A stretch of 64,000 nt of DNA from Strix aluco. Its lineage: Eukaryota > Chordata > Aves > Strigiformes > Strigidae. The position numbers and the translations under genes were made by a program. The DNA is taken from contig NC_133971.1 in assembly GCF_031877795.1 (NCBI RefSeq), forward strand, positions 93,998,654 through 94,062,653, written 5' to 3'. The notes below the pieces were generated by a model, which was given only the letters and a program-made list of their open reading frames with translations, ran no database searches and had not been told where the DNA came from. Below are positions 54,509-64,000 of this stretch, piece by piece; within the stretch, counting starts at the first letter, position 1; every line of letters starts with the position of its first letter.

Positions 54509-54730
54509 CACAGAATCCTTCAGGTTGGAAAAGACCCTTGGGATCATCGAGTCCAACCCTCAGCCCGACTCTACAAAGTTCTCCCCTACACCACATCCCC
54601 CAACAGCTCATCCAAACGACCCTTAAACACACCCAGGGATGGGGACTCCACCCCCTCCCTGGGCAGCCTATTCCACTCTCTGACCACTCTTTCTGGGAAA
54701 CATTTTTTCCTAATGTCCAGTCTGAACCTC
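54509..54730 (-). mobile_element. CR1 LINE 3' fragment, older subfamily (copy 11)
   Basis: CACAGAATCCTTCAGGTTGG at the left followed by blocks shared almost base for base with copy 7 (CTTGGGATCATCGAGTCC, CAACAGCTCATCCAAAC). It is cut off at the block CAGTCTGAACCTC. It lies about 0.6 kb upstream of the MYO5B start codon, just outside the CpG-rich promoter. Confidence 0.93.
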
Positions 54731-55600
54731 TTTTATTCTTCTATTCTTCCTTTCCCAGGGAAGAAGAGTAGTTAAGCCCCAAGCAGGTGCCCCTCGGTGG
54801 TTTGGGGCTCTGCCATCCCCACCAGCCACTGAGCTGTTGGGGTTCACCCATATATCGGGGTGCAAGGAACAGCATAAACGGGGTGTCCTTGGCCAGGACA
54901 AGCCTGTGCCCACTGAAGCCATGAGCCCACTGAAAACGCAGGCAAGGAAAGCACCAGGGATGGAGTTTTCTCCATCTTTGGGTTCCCACCACCAGCATGC
55001 CAGGTCCTGCTTGCGTGCCTCCCCATCCTACACCCCCGTCAGGAATTGTTTCTTGGGCAGAAACAGCCAAAAATTGTCCCCAGCCTGTCAGCCTGTGGCC
55101 AGGCTGCCTCCCTCCATCCCCGGGGAGCATCTTGTGCTTCCATTCGTGCTTATAAGGCACTTTTTGAGCTTGAGAAAGATGATGCAAATGCAAAATATTC
55201 CTAATGAATCACTATTGCTATTCATTATCATTCCAGGTATTTTGCATATTAACTAAGCAGGCAGAAAACATCCTCAGCGGGGCTTATTCTCTGCCACAGT
55301 TGTTTACTCTGAAGCGGGGATCCCTCCTCCCATGGTTTCGGGCTGTGCCATTCACAGGGCACCCACAGTTTTCCGTTAAAGCCATCGCTGGTGCCATCTC
55401 ACTCTCTGCTCCTCATCCCTTACGGGGGGAAACTTCAGCATTTTTCCTCTCAGCCTCCTCCAAGCCTGGCAGGAAGCAGCACTGATTTGGTGGGAGGACA
55501 ACCAGCATCGCCATTATCTCTCTTTTCCAGCTCTGATGTTCTTGGTGAATCCAAATAAATTGCAGGTGGCTCTGGGGGAAGTTTGGGAAGGAGCAAAGAA

Positions 55601-55615
55601 GGGGGGGGGGGGGGG
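55601..55615. repeat. Poly-G run (15)
   Basis: Uninterrupted G15 in the intergenic spacer; base counts in such a run are error-prone. Confidence 0.85.
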
Positions 55616-56250
55616 AAACCTGCACCCTGTCTAACACCTATGGCAGCATATTTTCTGCAAAGCCTCCAAGATAGCTTTGTCTGGCAAACAAAACTTGCTC
55701 CTCTCCTTTTATTAAATCAACTCTAGAAGCAAAATATGAATTACCGTTGCAGTCAGGAGCAACGGTTTCAGTGAAGCCTGGGTGGCAGTGATAGCCCAGA
55801 GGCAAAGCACAGCCCATCCCATGGAATACGAGCTGGTGCCGTGCATGATTTTCCATTAATCTAAAACTTTAATGAAAGTTAGAACTAAAAAAGCCAAATA
55901 AATACAAAATCCCTGAAGTGTGTCCTAAGTGCTGGGTTGCTGGAAATTGTCTCCTTCGGGAGACAGAAGCTTCTTTCCATTTGGGAATCAAAACTTGTGT
56001 TGAGCATAATATTTAACGAGCACTGGCTCTTAAATAGCATTTTATGGTACCACCTCTTCTTACATTCATGTTGAAGGCACTTAGAGGTGAAAATGAACCA
56101 AATATCAGGTTTTTTCTTCTCTAAGCAGAGCCAGTGGCTTCCTTGCAAGTACAGTATGAGTATTGGAGATGTGTGTGCTCCCGCAGATACTCCCAGGTCC
56201 CAGCCTTGTCCCCGTGTTGCAATGACACATGGAGATCCCAGGGACAGACA

Positions 56251-56276
56251 GATGGATGGATGGATGGATGGATGAT
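56251..56276. repeat. (GATG)n microsatellite
   Basis: Six or so GATG units in the intergenic spacer. Confidence 0.92.
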
Positions 56277-56474
56277 GGCACGGAGCAGTGAGGGGCTCTG
56301 GAGGGCTTGGCGAGGAGGGCAAGATGCTGGGGCCGGCACTGGAGTGTAGTTATCTGCTCTACAACAGGCACCCCAACACTCCACATCAGCTTTGGGGGTT
56401 TATTTAGATAGAGGAGCAAAGACGAGGTCGCCACTGAAATCAGACAAGTAGGGGAAACCAGCATTTCTGCAGTG

Positions 56475-57601
56475 AAACCGCTGACACCGTTTCCCACAGC
56501 ATTCTCCTGGCAAAACGAGCTGCTCGAGGCTTGGACGGGCACACGCTTTGCTGGGTAAAAAACTGGCTGATGGCCGGGCCCAAAGAGTTGGGGTGAATGG
56601 AGTTAAATCCAGATGGAGGCCGGTCACGAGTGGTGTCCCCAGGGCTGGGTTTTGGGGCCACTCCTGTTTAACATCTTTATTGATGATCTAGACGAGGGGA
56701 TCGAGTGCACCCTCAGTCAGTTTGCAGATGACACCAAGTTGGGTGGGAGTGTTGATCTGCTCGAGGGTAGGGAGGCTCTGCAGAGAGACCTGGACAGGCT
56801 GGAGCGATGGGCTGAGGCCAACTGGGGGAGTTTCACTAAGGCCAAATGCCGGGTGCTGCACTTGGGCCACAACAACCCCCAGCAGCGCTACAGGCTTGGG
56901 GAGGAGTGGCTGGAGAGCTGCCAGTCAGAGAGGGACCTGGGGGTGTTGATTGACAGCCGGCTGAACATGAGCCAGCAGTGTGCCCAGGTGGCCAAGAAGG
57001 CCAATGGCATCCTGGCTTGTATCAGCAATAGCGTGGCCAACAGGGACAGGGAAGGGATCTGACCCCTGGACTCGGCACTGGTGAGGCTGCACCTCAATTA
57101 CTGTGTTCAGTTTAGGGCCCCTCACTACAAAAAGGCCATTGAATGACTCGAGCGTGTCCAGAGAAGGACAACGAAGCTGGTGAAGGGTCTGGAGCACAGG
57201 TGTGATGGGGAGCGGCTGAGGGAACTGGGGTTGTTTAGTCTGGAGAAGAGGAGGCTGAGGGGAGACCTCATGGCCCTCTGCAACTCCCTGAAAGGAGGGT
57301 GCAGAGAGGGGGGAGGAGTCTCTTGAGCCAAGGAACCAGCACCAGGACAAGAGGGAATGGCCTCAAGCTGCGCCAGGGCAGGGTCAGACTGGCTCTTAGG
57401 AAGGATTTCTTTGCAGAAGGGGTTGTTGGGCGTTGGAATGGGCTGCCCAGGGCAGGGGGGGAGTCCCCATCCCTGGAGGGGTTGAAGAGTCGGGTTGACC
57501 CAGCGCTGAGGGATCTGGTGGAGTTGGGAACGGTCAGTGTGAGGTTCATGGTTGGACTGGAGGAGCTTCAAGGGCTTTTCCAACCCAGACGATTCTGTGA
57601 A
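56475..57601 (+). mobile_element. CR1 LINE, young subfamily, longest copy (copy 12)
   Basis: This copy reaches furthest 5', into the RT segment reading DTVSHSILL. It has its own defects: a lost base near GTGTCCCCAGGG (56634-56645) shifts the frame before [10 protein letters not shown], and a TGA replaces TTA at about 57060. It also has the shared TGA after KKAIE and the shared C-terminal frameshift. Its 57070-57180 part (TGCACCTCAATTACTGTG) is closer to general CR1 than the other young copies. It is intergenic. Confidence 0.95.
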
Positions 57602-60600
57602 ATCCCCTGACCCCCAAACTACAGTTAGTGTTGAATTTCGATGCACGAGCAGTACATTAACACCAATAGCCCCATCCAGAAATCCCCCACGGACATACTT
57701 TGGGGCAGGTTCTACTGCTGAAAGCAGAGGTGGCCAGAGGTAAAATGAGAGTTGAGTCAACCTTATTCCTCAAAATTAGGGGCAATATCTGCACAGTTCA
57801 AAGTACTTTAAACTCTCTGCATGTGTAAAGGTTTGCAGGGAAAGTTTTCTGCTTTCGCTGGATGCCTCAAAACTATGGGGCATCAATTCTGACAGCTCCG
57901 AATGTCATCAGGACAGAGCTGACTGTTGCTAAAGACAACCCCAGGTCCTGAATTTTTGCACGCAGAGTTGTCCCAAAGATCTCAAAGCTGGATTTCCCTC
58001 CCTCTGGGCCGTGCAGAAGTCACCACGTGCTATGTCTGGGCACGATTCTCTGGCCTGGCTGGGGCTGCAGTGCCACCGTACCCTGGGCATGTTTCTGCAA
58101 AGACTGTTCCTACCTGTGTTGAAGTAATGAATAATTAATCAAGATGTTAAAGCAATGAATAATTAAGAAAGCAGGATTTTTCTGCAAATAAAATGGATTC
58201 TGTCCAAGCCTCCAGCCCCCAAGGCTCCCACAGCCCCGGGGGAGCAGGGACCAAGCCAGCACCATGCCACAGGGCACCAGGATCTGCTCCCCAGCTCAAC
58301 GCTTCACACATGGCCGAAGTCCTGGGGTCAATATAAAAGCCCTTATGAGCAAACGGGTGGGTGCAGAAAAGTCTTAAAGCCTTGTCAAGCGCCAGGGGTT
58401 CAAATCTTGGAGTAGGGCTGGGAGGATGCGATCGAGGAATGGTGTTCCCAGCTCTGCCACAGGGAAATCACCCACACGCTCCACACCTCTGGTCTCTCTC
58501 TGTCAACATGAAAAATGTAATAAAAAAATACAGGAAAGCGTATTTGGCAAAGCTTTAGTGCCTGTATGAAGGATGAGGCTGTAACTGCCTGGTTTTTTCA
58601 TGCCAGTGGTTTTGTCTCTGGGTTGCTCACAGCCCTGGTGCAGGGAGAGGTCACCCAGCCATGGACCAGCGTCCCTGCACTCTTCGTTTAATAGATGGTT
58701 TGGCTCCAGGATTGCTCACTCCGGGGAAAATACCACGCACACGAGTAGTAGCCAACGCTCCTGAGGTTCTCGGGACTTGTAAGCCACCATTCCAGGTGCA
58801 TTTTGCTGGTGCTGTAAGTCACAAATCTCACATGAGCGTTGGCGGGAGGGAGGCAAAGGCACGGCCACACTTTGAAGCACATGTTACTCGGCGCCCTACT
58901 CGCCCAGTTCACTGCGAGGGCGTCAAAGGAACTGGAAGAGGATGGAAATCGATCGGATTAAGGAAACTCTTCAGTCTTGACACGTTCTTACGACTATTAG
59001 GAGCCCATCCGACTTCTAGGGGCAGGGAGAGGACGTTTCTAAAGGAGTCTGCTGACCCACCCAGCCGCTCAGCAGCCTGCTACGAGCCTTGGCCATTCTT
59101 CTAGACCCACCTGAAGCCTACAAAGCACTCGGCGGCAAAGGGGTCAGCCCCAGCCCCATGTTCACCGACCTCCAGATTTCTCTCAGGAGAATCTGGTTGA
59201 CTGTTGTCCCATGGGAATTCTTTTCTGAACCTCTCCCAGCCTGACCTTTTTGTTTGGGTGCAGACTTCACGTTCATTGCAGAGGAATTTTGCCTCTGGGA
59301 GCGGGAGCTCAGACACTTTATAAATGCTTGATAGCTCTGACCACCTCTCCTGAGTTATTATTTTATTAAAAAAAGCTTTATTATGGTTCTGGATGGCTCA
59401 AATTCACCAAGCTCACCAACGTGGTACTTTTTGTCTCTTATGTTAGGTGTACCCAATGACAGTGTCACAGCCTTTAATAACACACTTTAATTAATCCTGG
59501 AACTGTGAATGTGCTATTATGTTCATTTTTCAAAGAAGGGTCACAGTAGTAAAGAAAAATCTACATTGCTTGCACAGGGCCACACCAGGAGTCTGTGGCA
59601 GACCAGGAAATTAATCTCTTAATCATTCTGCCAATTTGACCCAGAGGTGAGAGCAGAGACCTACGACTACCAGAGCTCTCTGGACTGATGAAACTATTTC
59701 CATTATCTGGGATGGCCTTTCCCATCTGCAAAATAGGCGGAGTGGCTCTGAAGTCCTCTGTATGGCTTTGCAGATGGCAAATCCACAGACAAAAAGCGTT
59801 CGTCAGCTTGGTGTCTGCTTTAAACCAAGGAGATGAGGTGGCTGTGCAGGTAGTTTATTCCCAATTCATTCCTAGAGGCCTGGGAGCTGGCATTTAGCAG
59901 CTTCTCTGTGCATCTGCTCACGCTCTCATACAACAAAAACACAAGGGTCCTGGTTACTCACTGACAGGGAGCCAAACACTGAAAGGGGAAGGCAGGGAGG
60001 AGGAAGGAGGTAGAGGAAGTGCTTAGTGAGGGGTGGAAGTTGGAGAAGAAAAGGGTGGACAAACAGGGGCTGGAGGAAAGATGGTAGAAGCTTCAAAGCT
60101 GAAGGAGGAGAGAGAAACATCTGCAGATTAGCAGCAGCAAAGACTCCATTGGAAAAAAGGCAAGAGAGAAGATAAAACATTTCCCAGTGCCACAAAGTCT
60201 ATGAGCAAGAAAGGGTGTGAGGCTGTAAATGGATTCTTCACTTCCCTCCTCTGAAAAGCACAGAGGGAAAACTAATAAAATACACCCCAGGGAGCTGGTC
60301 GAGGGCAAAGCCATGGGGAGAAGAAGGTGGATTGCTCCTGCTTGTCCTCCTTGTGTCACCCACAGCTCCTCCTGCATAAAGGACAATCTGGCCATTAACG
60401 TCGGGGGCTGAGAGAGCAGTGAGGAGGTGTCCCTTCTCCCCATGGCCAAAAACCCTCATGAGCCCTTCCTGCTGACATCTGCCCACTTTTTGTGTTGCTC
60501 TGTCTTAAAATATTCTTGGTGCTCTGGCCCCCTCATTCAGTGTGTTCAGACTATGGCACTGGTGGAAATCCAAGGCAGTCCAAAGAGGCAGAGTTGCCAT

Positions 60601-61089
60601 CAGAATGAGAAATCATAACCCTTTCTGCAAGGAAAGGATGACTTCAGTCCTGTACAAATAAATCTGTCCAGGCTGAGGTCTCACAGACCAGCTTTGGGAC
60701 TCCAATATTCCACAGATCATCCTACACCTATCAATATATGCAAAGCACTATCAGCTCTTCACTGCCCAGCCCATAGTGAAATAGATTCATAGTTTTATAT
60801 TTAACAAGGAAAATGAAGATGAGTCACCAAGTACTTTTTTGTCTAAATACAAAAAAAGATTCTGCAAATATTTGCAGTTTGAAAGGCATTTTAATAAAAG
60901 TTTGCTGAAACTCTTCTACAAATTTTCTTTGTGCAGATTTTAAAGAATGTCTGCATATCATTCATGTCATAATACACTGTTACATTGCAGACAAGTATTC
61001 TCGTATTAAAACGTCAAAAACTTTGACTTGGAGTGGTCATTTTGTCAAAAAAAAATCCACAGGGAAAAAATAACCTTTAAAATAGTAAG

Positions 61090-61095
61090 TTTATT
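61090..61095 (-). terminator. CFAP53: Poly(A) signal AATAAA of CFAP53
   Basis: AATAAA on the minus strand, about 140 bp after the CFAP53 stop codon. It predicts cleavage near 61070 and a short 3' UTR (about 61070-61232). Confidence 0.75.
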
Positions 61096-61232
61096 GTATT
61101 TTCCAGTTAAATATTTTGATCATCACAATGGAGAGGGGTCTGCTAACTCGAGTCAGTTATAAACACCCTTAGAAAACGTTTTTTTAAAGGCAACCAAGTG
61201 AGCTGAAAAATCATAAATTATTTTCTTGATAT

Positions 61233-61449
61233 TTAAGACATTAGTTTTCTTCTCAAAGGGTGGGTTTTTGCTAGTTTCTCAAAAGGCCTTGATAGAATGT
61301 CCTGTACTCTTTCTTGGTAAGCTCTCTCTGCTGCTAGATCCGATTCATATTCTCGCTGCTTCTCTTCTTGCTCAGCATCACGGGCCTGTTGTCGATCGGC
61401 AATCTGAGCTTTGAGTTGCTCTTGGTAATCTTTTGCTTCCTTTCTTTTT
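61233..61449 (-). CDS. CFAP53: CFAP53 last exon with stop codon
   Basis: Acceptor TTTCCAG is followed by one base that completes an arginine codon, then 71 codons and TAA (61233-61235). The peptide is KRKEAKDYQEQLKAQIADRQ, then a run rich in Glu, Gln and Arg (including AEQEEKQREYESDLAAERAY), ending RPFEKLAKTHPLRRKLMS. The repeated Q-[LI]-x-x-Q-I pattern and Glu/Lys content continue the coiled coil of the previous exon; the C-terminal tail is basic and proline-containing. It is intact. An AATAAA on the same strand lies about 140 bp downstream, so this is the true 3' end of the gene. An unrelated coiled-coil gene cannot be fully excluded, but synteny with MYO5B makes CFAP53 the best call. Confidence 0.85.
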
Positions 61450-61500
61450 CTGGAAATGGCACGAATAGATTATTTATGAAGTGCGGGTTAAAAAAATAAC

Positions 61501-61523
61501 TTTTTTATTATTATTATTATTAA
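61501..61523. repeat. (TTA)n microsatellite
   Basis: T6 followed by about five ATT units, about 50 bp upstream of the CFAP53 last-exon acceptor. Confidence 0.9.
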
Positions 61524-62210
61524 ATCTGTTAGCAATCAACCTTTGACTAAAGAACCATGCAAAACTCCTTTTAGGTGTTAAGAATAACTACCCCTCCGTT
61601 AACCAAATGCCACATGCTGACCTTCGGAGAACGAATTGCATTCTCTCGTATCTCATAAAACAGATTGCAAAAATCAGTGCTTAACAAAAAAAAAAAAAAA
61701 GAGGAACACCTTGTAATCCACGTACCTTCCCTGCCCCTCAGAGTGGCAGTGAGAGGACAGAGAATGAGAGTATCAGATCTCAGTCCTTTCCTAGCTCAGG
61801 CTCGTTGCTGCAGCAGCCTTAGAGCCCGACTCCACTCCCTCACTCTGAAGATAAGTTACTGCCAGGGGGGAAGGCAGGGTGCAGGCTCCTGCTGCTGCAT
61901 TGTACAGAGATGCTAGGAAATGGCTGTCAGAAGAAAACGTTCTTCCAGTCTACCTCGAGACTCACAGATTCTTTTCACTACCCTCTGGAGAAGCAGTGGA
62001 AGTCTACTGGCGTGTTCAGGCACTTCTGGAGCAGGAGCCACACAGACTCACAGACACTTAAAATGCCAACAGTCTAGTTGAGACTTGCGCACTAACGCAA
62101 CGCACTTGAACCACCAACACTCCCTGACGCCGCTGAATGCCATCTTGGCTTAAGTGAAGCATATCCAAAATGAAGCTCAGCATGTTTCCTTCAGAAGGGT
62201 GAGATTTCAG

Positions 62211-62940
62211 AGAATCACAGAATCATCTCGGTTGGAAAAGCCCTTGGATCGTCCAGTCCAACCATGAACCTCACACTGACCGTTCCCAACTCCACCAGAT
62301 CCCTCAGTGCTGGGTCAACCCGACTCTTCAACCCCTCCAGGGATGGGGACTCCCCCCCTGCCCTGGGCAGCCCATTCCAACGCCCAACAGCCCCTTCTGC
62401 AAAGAAATCCTTCCTAAGAGCCAGTCTGACCCTGCCCTGGAGCAGCTTGAGGCCATTCCCTCTTGTCCTGGTGCTTGTTCCTTGGCTCAAGAGACTCATC
62501 CCCCCTCTCTGCACCCTCCTTTCAGGGAGTTGTAGAGGGCCATGAGGTCTCCCCTCAGCCTCCTCTTCTCCACACTAAACCCCCCCAGTTCCCTCAGCCG
62601 CTCCCCATCACACCTGTGCTCCAGACCCTGCACCAGCTCCGTTGCCCTTCTCTGGACACGCTCGAGTCATTCAATGGCCTTTTTGGAGTGAGGGGCCCAA
62701 AACTGAACCCACTCATCGAGGGGCGGCCTCACCAGTGCCGAGTCCAGGGGTAAGATCCCTTCCCTGTCCCTGCTGGCCACGCTAGTGCTGATACAAGCCA
62801 GGATGCCATTGGCCTTCTTGGCCACCTGGGCACACTGCTGGCTCCTGTTCAGCCGGCTGGCAATCAACACCTCCAGGTCCCTCTCTGACTGGCAGCTCTC
62901 CAGCCACTCCTCCCCAAGTCTGTGGCGCTGCTGGGGGTTG
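62211..62940 (-). mobile_element. CR1 LINE, young subfamily, 5'-truncated (copy 13)
   Basis: AGAATCACAGAATCATCTCG at the left, then about 730 bp reaching the segment coding [16 protein letters not shown] before truncation. The shared stop (inverted CTCGAGTCATTCAATGG, about 62661-62677) and the frameshift are present. It lies inside the last intron of CFAP53, sense orientation. Confidence 0.95.
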
Positions 62941-63665
62941 ATTTGTGCCCCAGCCGGGGGATTGTTGCCCATAAAGCCATCTGAGAACACAACAGACACT
63001 GGCTCTGGAAGGAGCTACTCGATAAGTCCCAAAGACAAGCAGGCAGAAAGGGCTGGATGACAAAAGGGAAATGAAGTGAAATAAGGCCCTTTGCCCTAGG
63101 CTTTGCATGACACCCAGAGGAACATTTCAGCTACTGCGAGTAACTGTGTTCTCACCCTGAGGAACTGTTCAGGTCAGGAGAAGCACGTGCAGTAGTCTGG
63201 TATTTTGGTGGCTGATTCTATGACTATTTAAGGGATGCGGGTGGGTGGAGTTTAGCAACAAGCCTTGCTGAGTTACCTAGTTCTCCTAGGTAAGTAATGA
63301 ACTAACCTTTCATTAACCCTCCTCCCCAACCTCTGCCACTCCTAATGACAGCTCAGAGTATGAGGGGATGTATTTAATAAACATCATCGATGTAAGTCAC
63401 ATGATGGTTCAAAAAGACCAAAACAAGCATATGTAATGAAACACCATTATTTGTATGATGAGAGCAGAATTAGTGATTTAATACCAATCGCAATACAACA
63501 GGGCTGCGATTGAGGCATTTGGAGCTGATAGGCTACATGGTGGCAGAGCCTCTCTGACCAGAAAAAAGCCCACCCAGTGCTCTTAAAGTCATCTGAAAAT
63601 GAGAATTAACCTATTCCCAAGTTTGATCTGCAAAGAAATGAACCAATGGCATAAAAGAAAAATAC

Positions 63666-63768
63666 CTTGCGTGTTTTTCGTCTTCTACATGCTTGAGTTC
63701 TGTGATTGCTTCAGATAATAACTTCCTCTCTTGAGCAAGTTCTTCCTGCTCCTTTGCATTTCTCTGCA
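63666..63768 (-). CDS. CFAP53: CFAP53 penultimate exon (coiled coil)
   Basis: A poly-T tract and ACAG precede the exon and AG|GTATTT follows it. Read with two bases completing a codon, it gives 33 codons plus AG: QRNAKEQEELAQERKLL, then SEAITELKHVEDEKHA. The composition is a charged alpha-helical coiled coil typical of CFAP53 (CCDC11), a cilia and flagella protein placed by the literature in axonemes and at centriolar satellites and needed for left-right asymmetry. The split codon AG|A joins perfectly to the next exon. Identification rests on coiled-coil character, last-exon structure and position directly upstream of MYO5B on the same strand, as in human 18q21; coiled coils alone are weak evidence. 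Confidence 0.82.
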
Positions 63769-64000
63769 CTGTAAAAAAAACACAACAAACTTTTAGAAGA
63801 TAATACTAAGCTTCAAGGGACAGCGAGATTGTATTGAAGCCAAGCAGCATTCATAGCAAGCCTGAGCGATGTTGTTTCTGAAGAGGCACAAAAACAATAG
63901 CAAGTGTATTCCCAGCTTATTTGTTTTTCACCCACTTAGAAAAGATTTCACATTCAGAACTTCATCATCATGATAATAAGAAGATAATTAATAATAATGA
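63769..64000 (-). other. CFAP53: CFAP53 intron (partial)
   Basis: Intron sequence upstream of the penultimate exon, with a poly-T plus ACAG acceptor. It ends in an AT-rich ATAA/AAT tract at the window edge. No exon is visible. Confidence 0.75.

Larger units (their letters stand above)
53889..61069. other. Upstream/intergenic spacer between MYO5B and CFAP53
   Basis: About 7 kb separates the MYO5B start codon from the CFAP53 poly(A) site. Left of 54240 it is promoter and 5' UTR sequence. Beyond that it carries CR1 copies at 54509-54730 (-) and 56475-57601 (+), a GATG microsatellite at 56251-56276 and a G15 run at 55601-55615. Stretches 54731-56474 and 57602-61069 have no recognisable gene. Confidence 0.8.
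61450..63665 (-). other. CFAP53: CFAP53 last intron
   Basis: A 2216-bp intron between the last two exons, GTATTT to CCAG, splitting an arginine codon. It holds a TTA microsatellite near 61505-61523, an A-run near 61686 and a minus-oriented CR1 copy at 62211-62940. Nothing else is recognised. Confidence 0.85.

Noticed and set aside
58394..58409. GGTTCAAATC-like tRNA B box
   Set aside because: No matching A box or cloverleaf at the required spacing, so not a tRNA gene or clear tRNA-derived SINE.
58661..59104. 147-codon plus-strand open frame in the intergenic spacer
   Set aside because: No recognisable motif or splice context; a chance frame is the simplest reading.

Overview
The window is bird-like vertebrate DNA. 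It has short exons in long introns, GT-AG splice sites, a CpG-rich promoter, and at least 13 5'-truncated CR1 LINE copies (about 12% of the window, from summed copy lengths) that end in the ATTCTRTG-type 3' terminus of avian and reptilian CR1. There are no bacterial genes, operons, CRISPR arrays or complete viral genomes. Two protein-coding genes are recognisable, both on the minus strand and both incomplete.

MYO5B (unconventional myosin-Vb) is represented by its first four coding exons, read right to left: exon 1 at 53862-53888, exon 2 at 21112-21222, exon 3 at 17081-17252 and exon 4 at 14098-14242. Reading frame and splice phase agree across all four, giving 151 codons plus two bases of the N-terminal SH3-like and early motor region. 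The rest of the motor, IQ motifs, coiled coil and cargo domain lie beyond position 1. CFAP53 (CCDC11) is represented by its last two exons (63666-63768 and 61233-61449), stop codon and poly(A) signal. The order CFAP53 then MYO5B on the same strand matches the human chromosome 18q21 arrangement as I know it, which supports both calls.

Layout: 1-14097 is MYO5B intron 4 (partial); 14243-17080 intron 3; 17253-21111 intron 2; 21223-53861 the large intron 1; about 53730-54240 the CpG-rich promoter and first exon; about 54240-61070 the intergenic spacer; 61070-64000 the 3' end of CFAP53.

The two genes act in different processes: MYO5B in RAB11 recycling-endosome traffic, CFAP53 in cilia and left-right patterning. 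They are neighbours but I see no sign of shared function. The most interesting non-genic signal is a young CR1 subfamily. Every copy covering the relevant site shares the same in-frame stop and the same frameshift in the ORF2 C-terminal region, while an older CR1 copy here stays open. Other points of note are inverted near-identical CR1 pairs flanking MYO5B exons, a G-rich start of intron 1, and a three-fold 20-bp repeat upstream of the MYO5B start.
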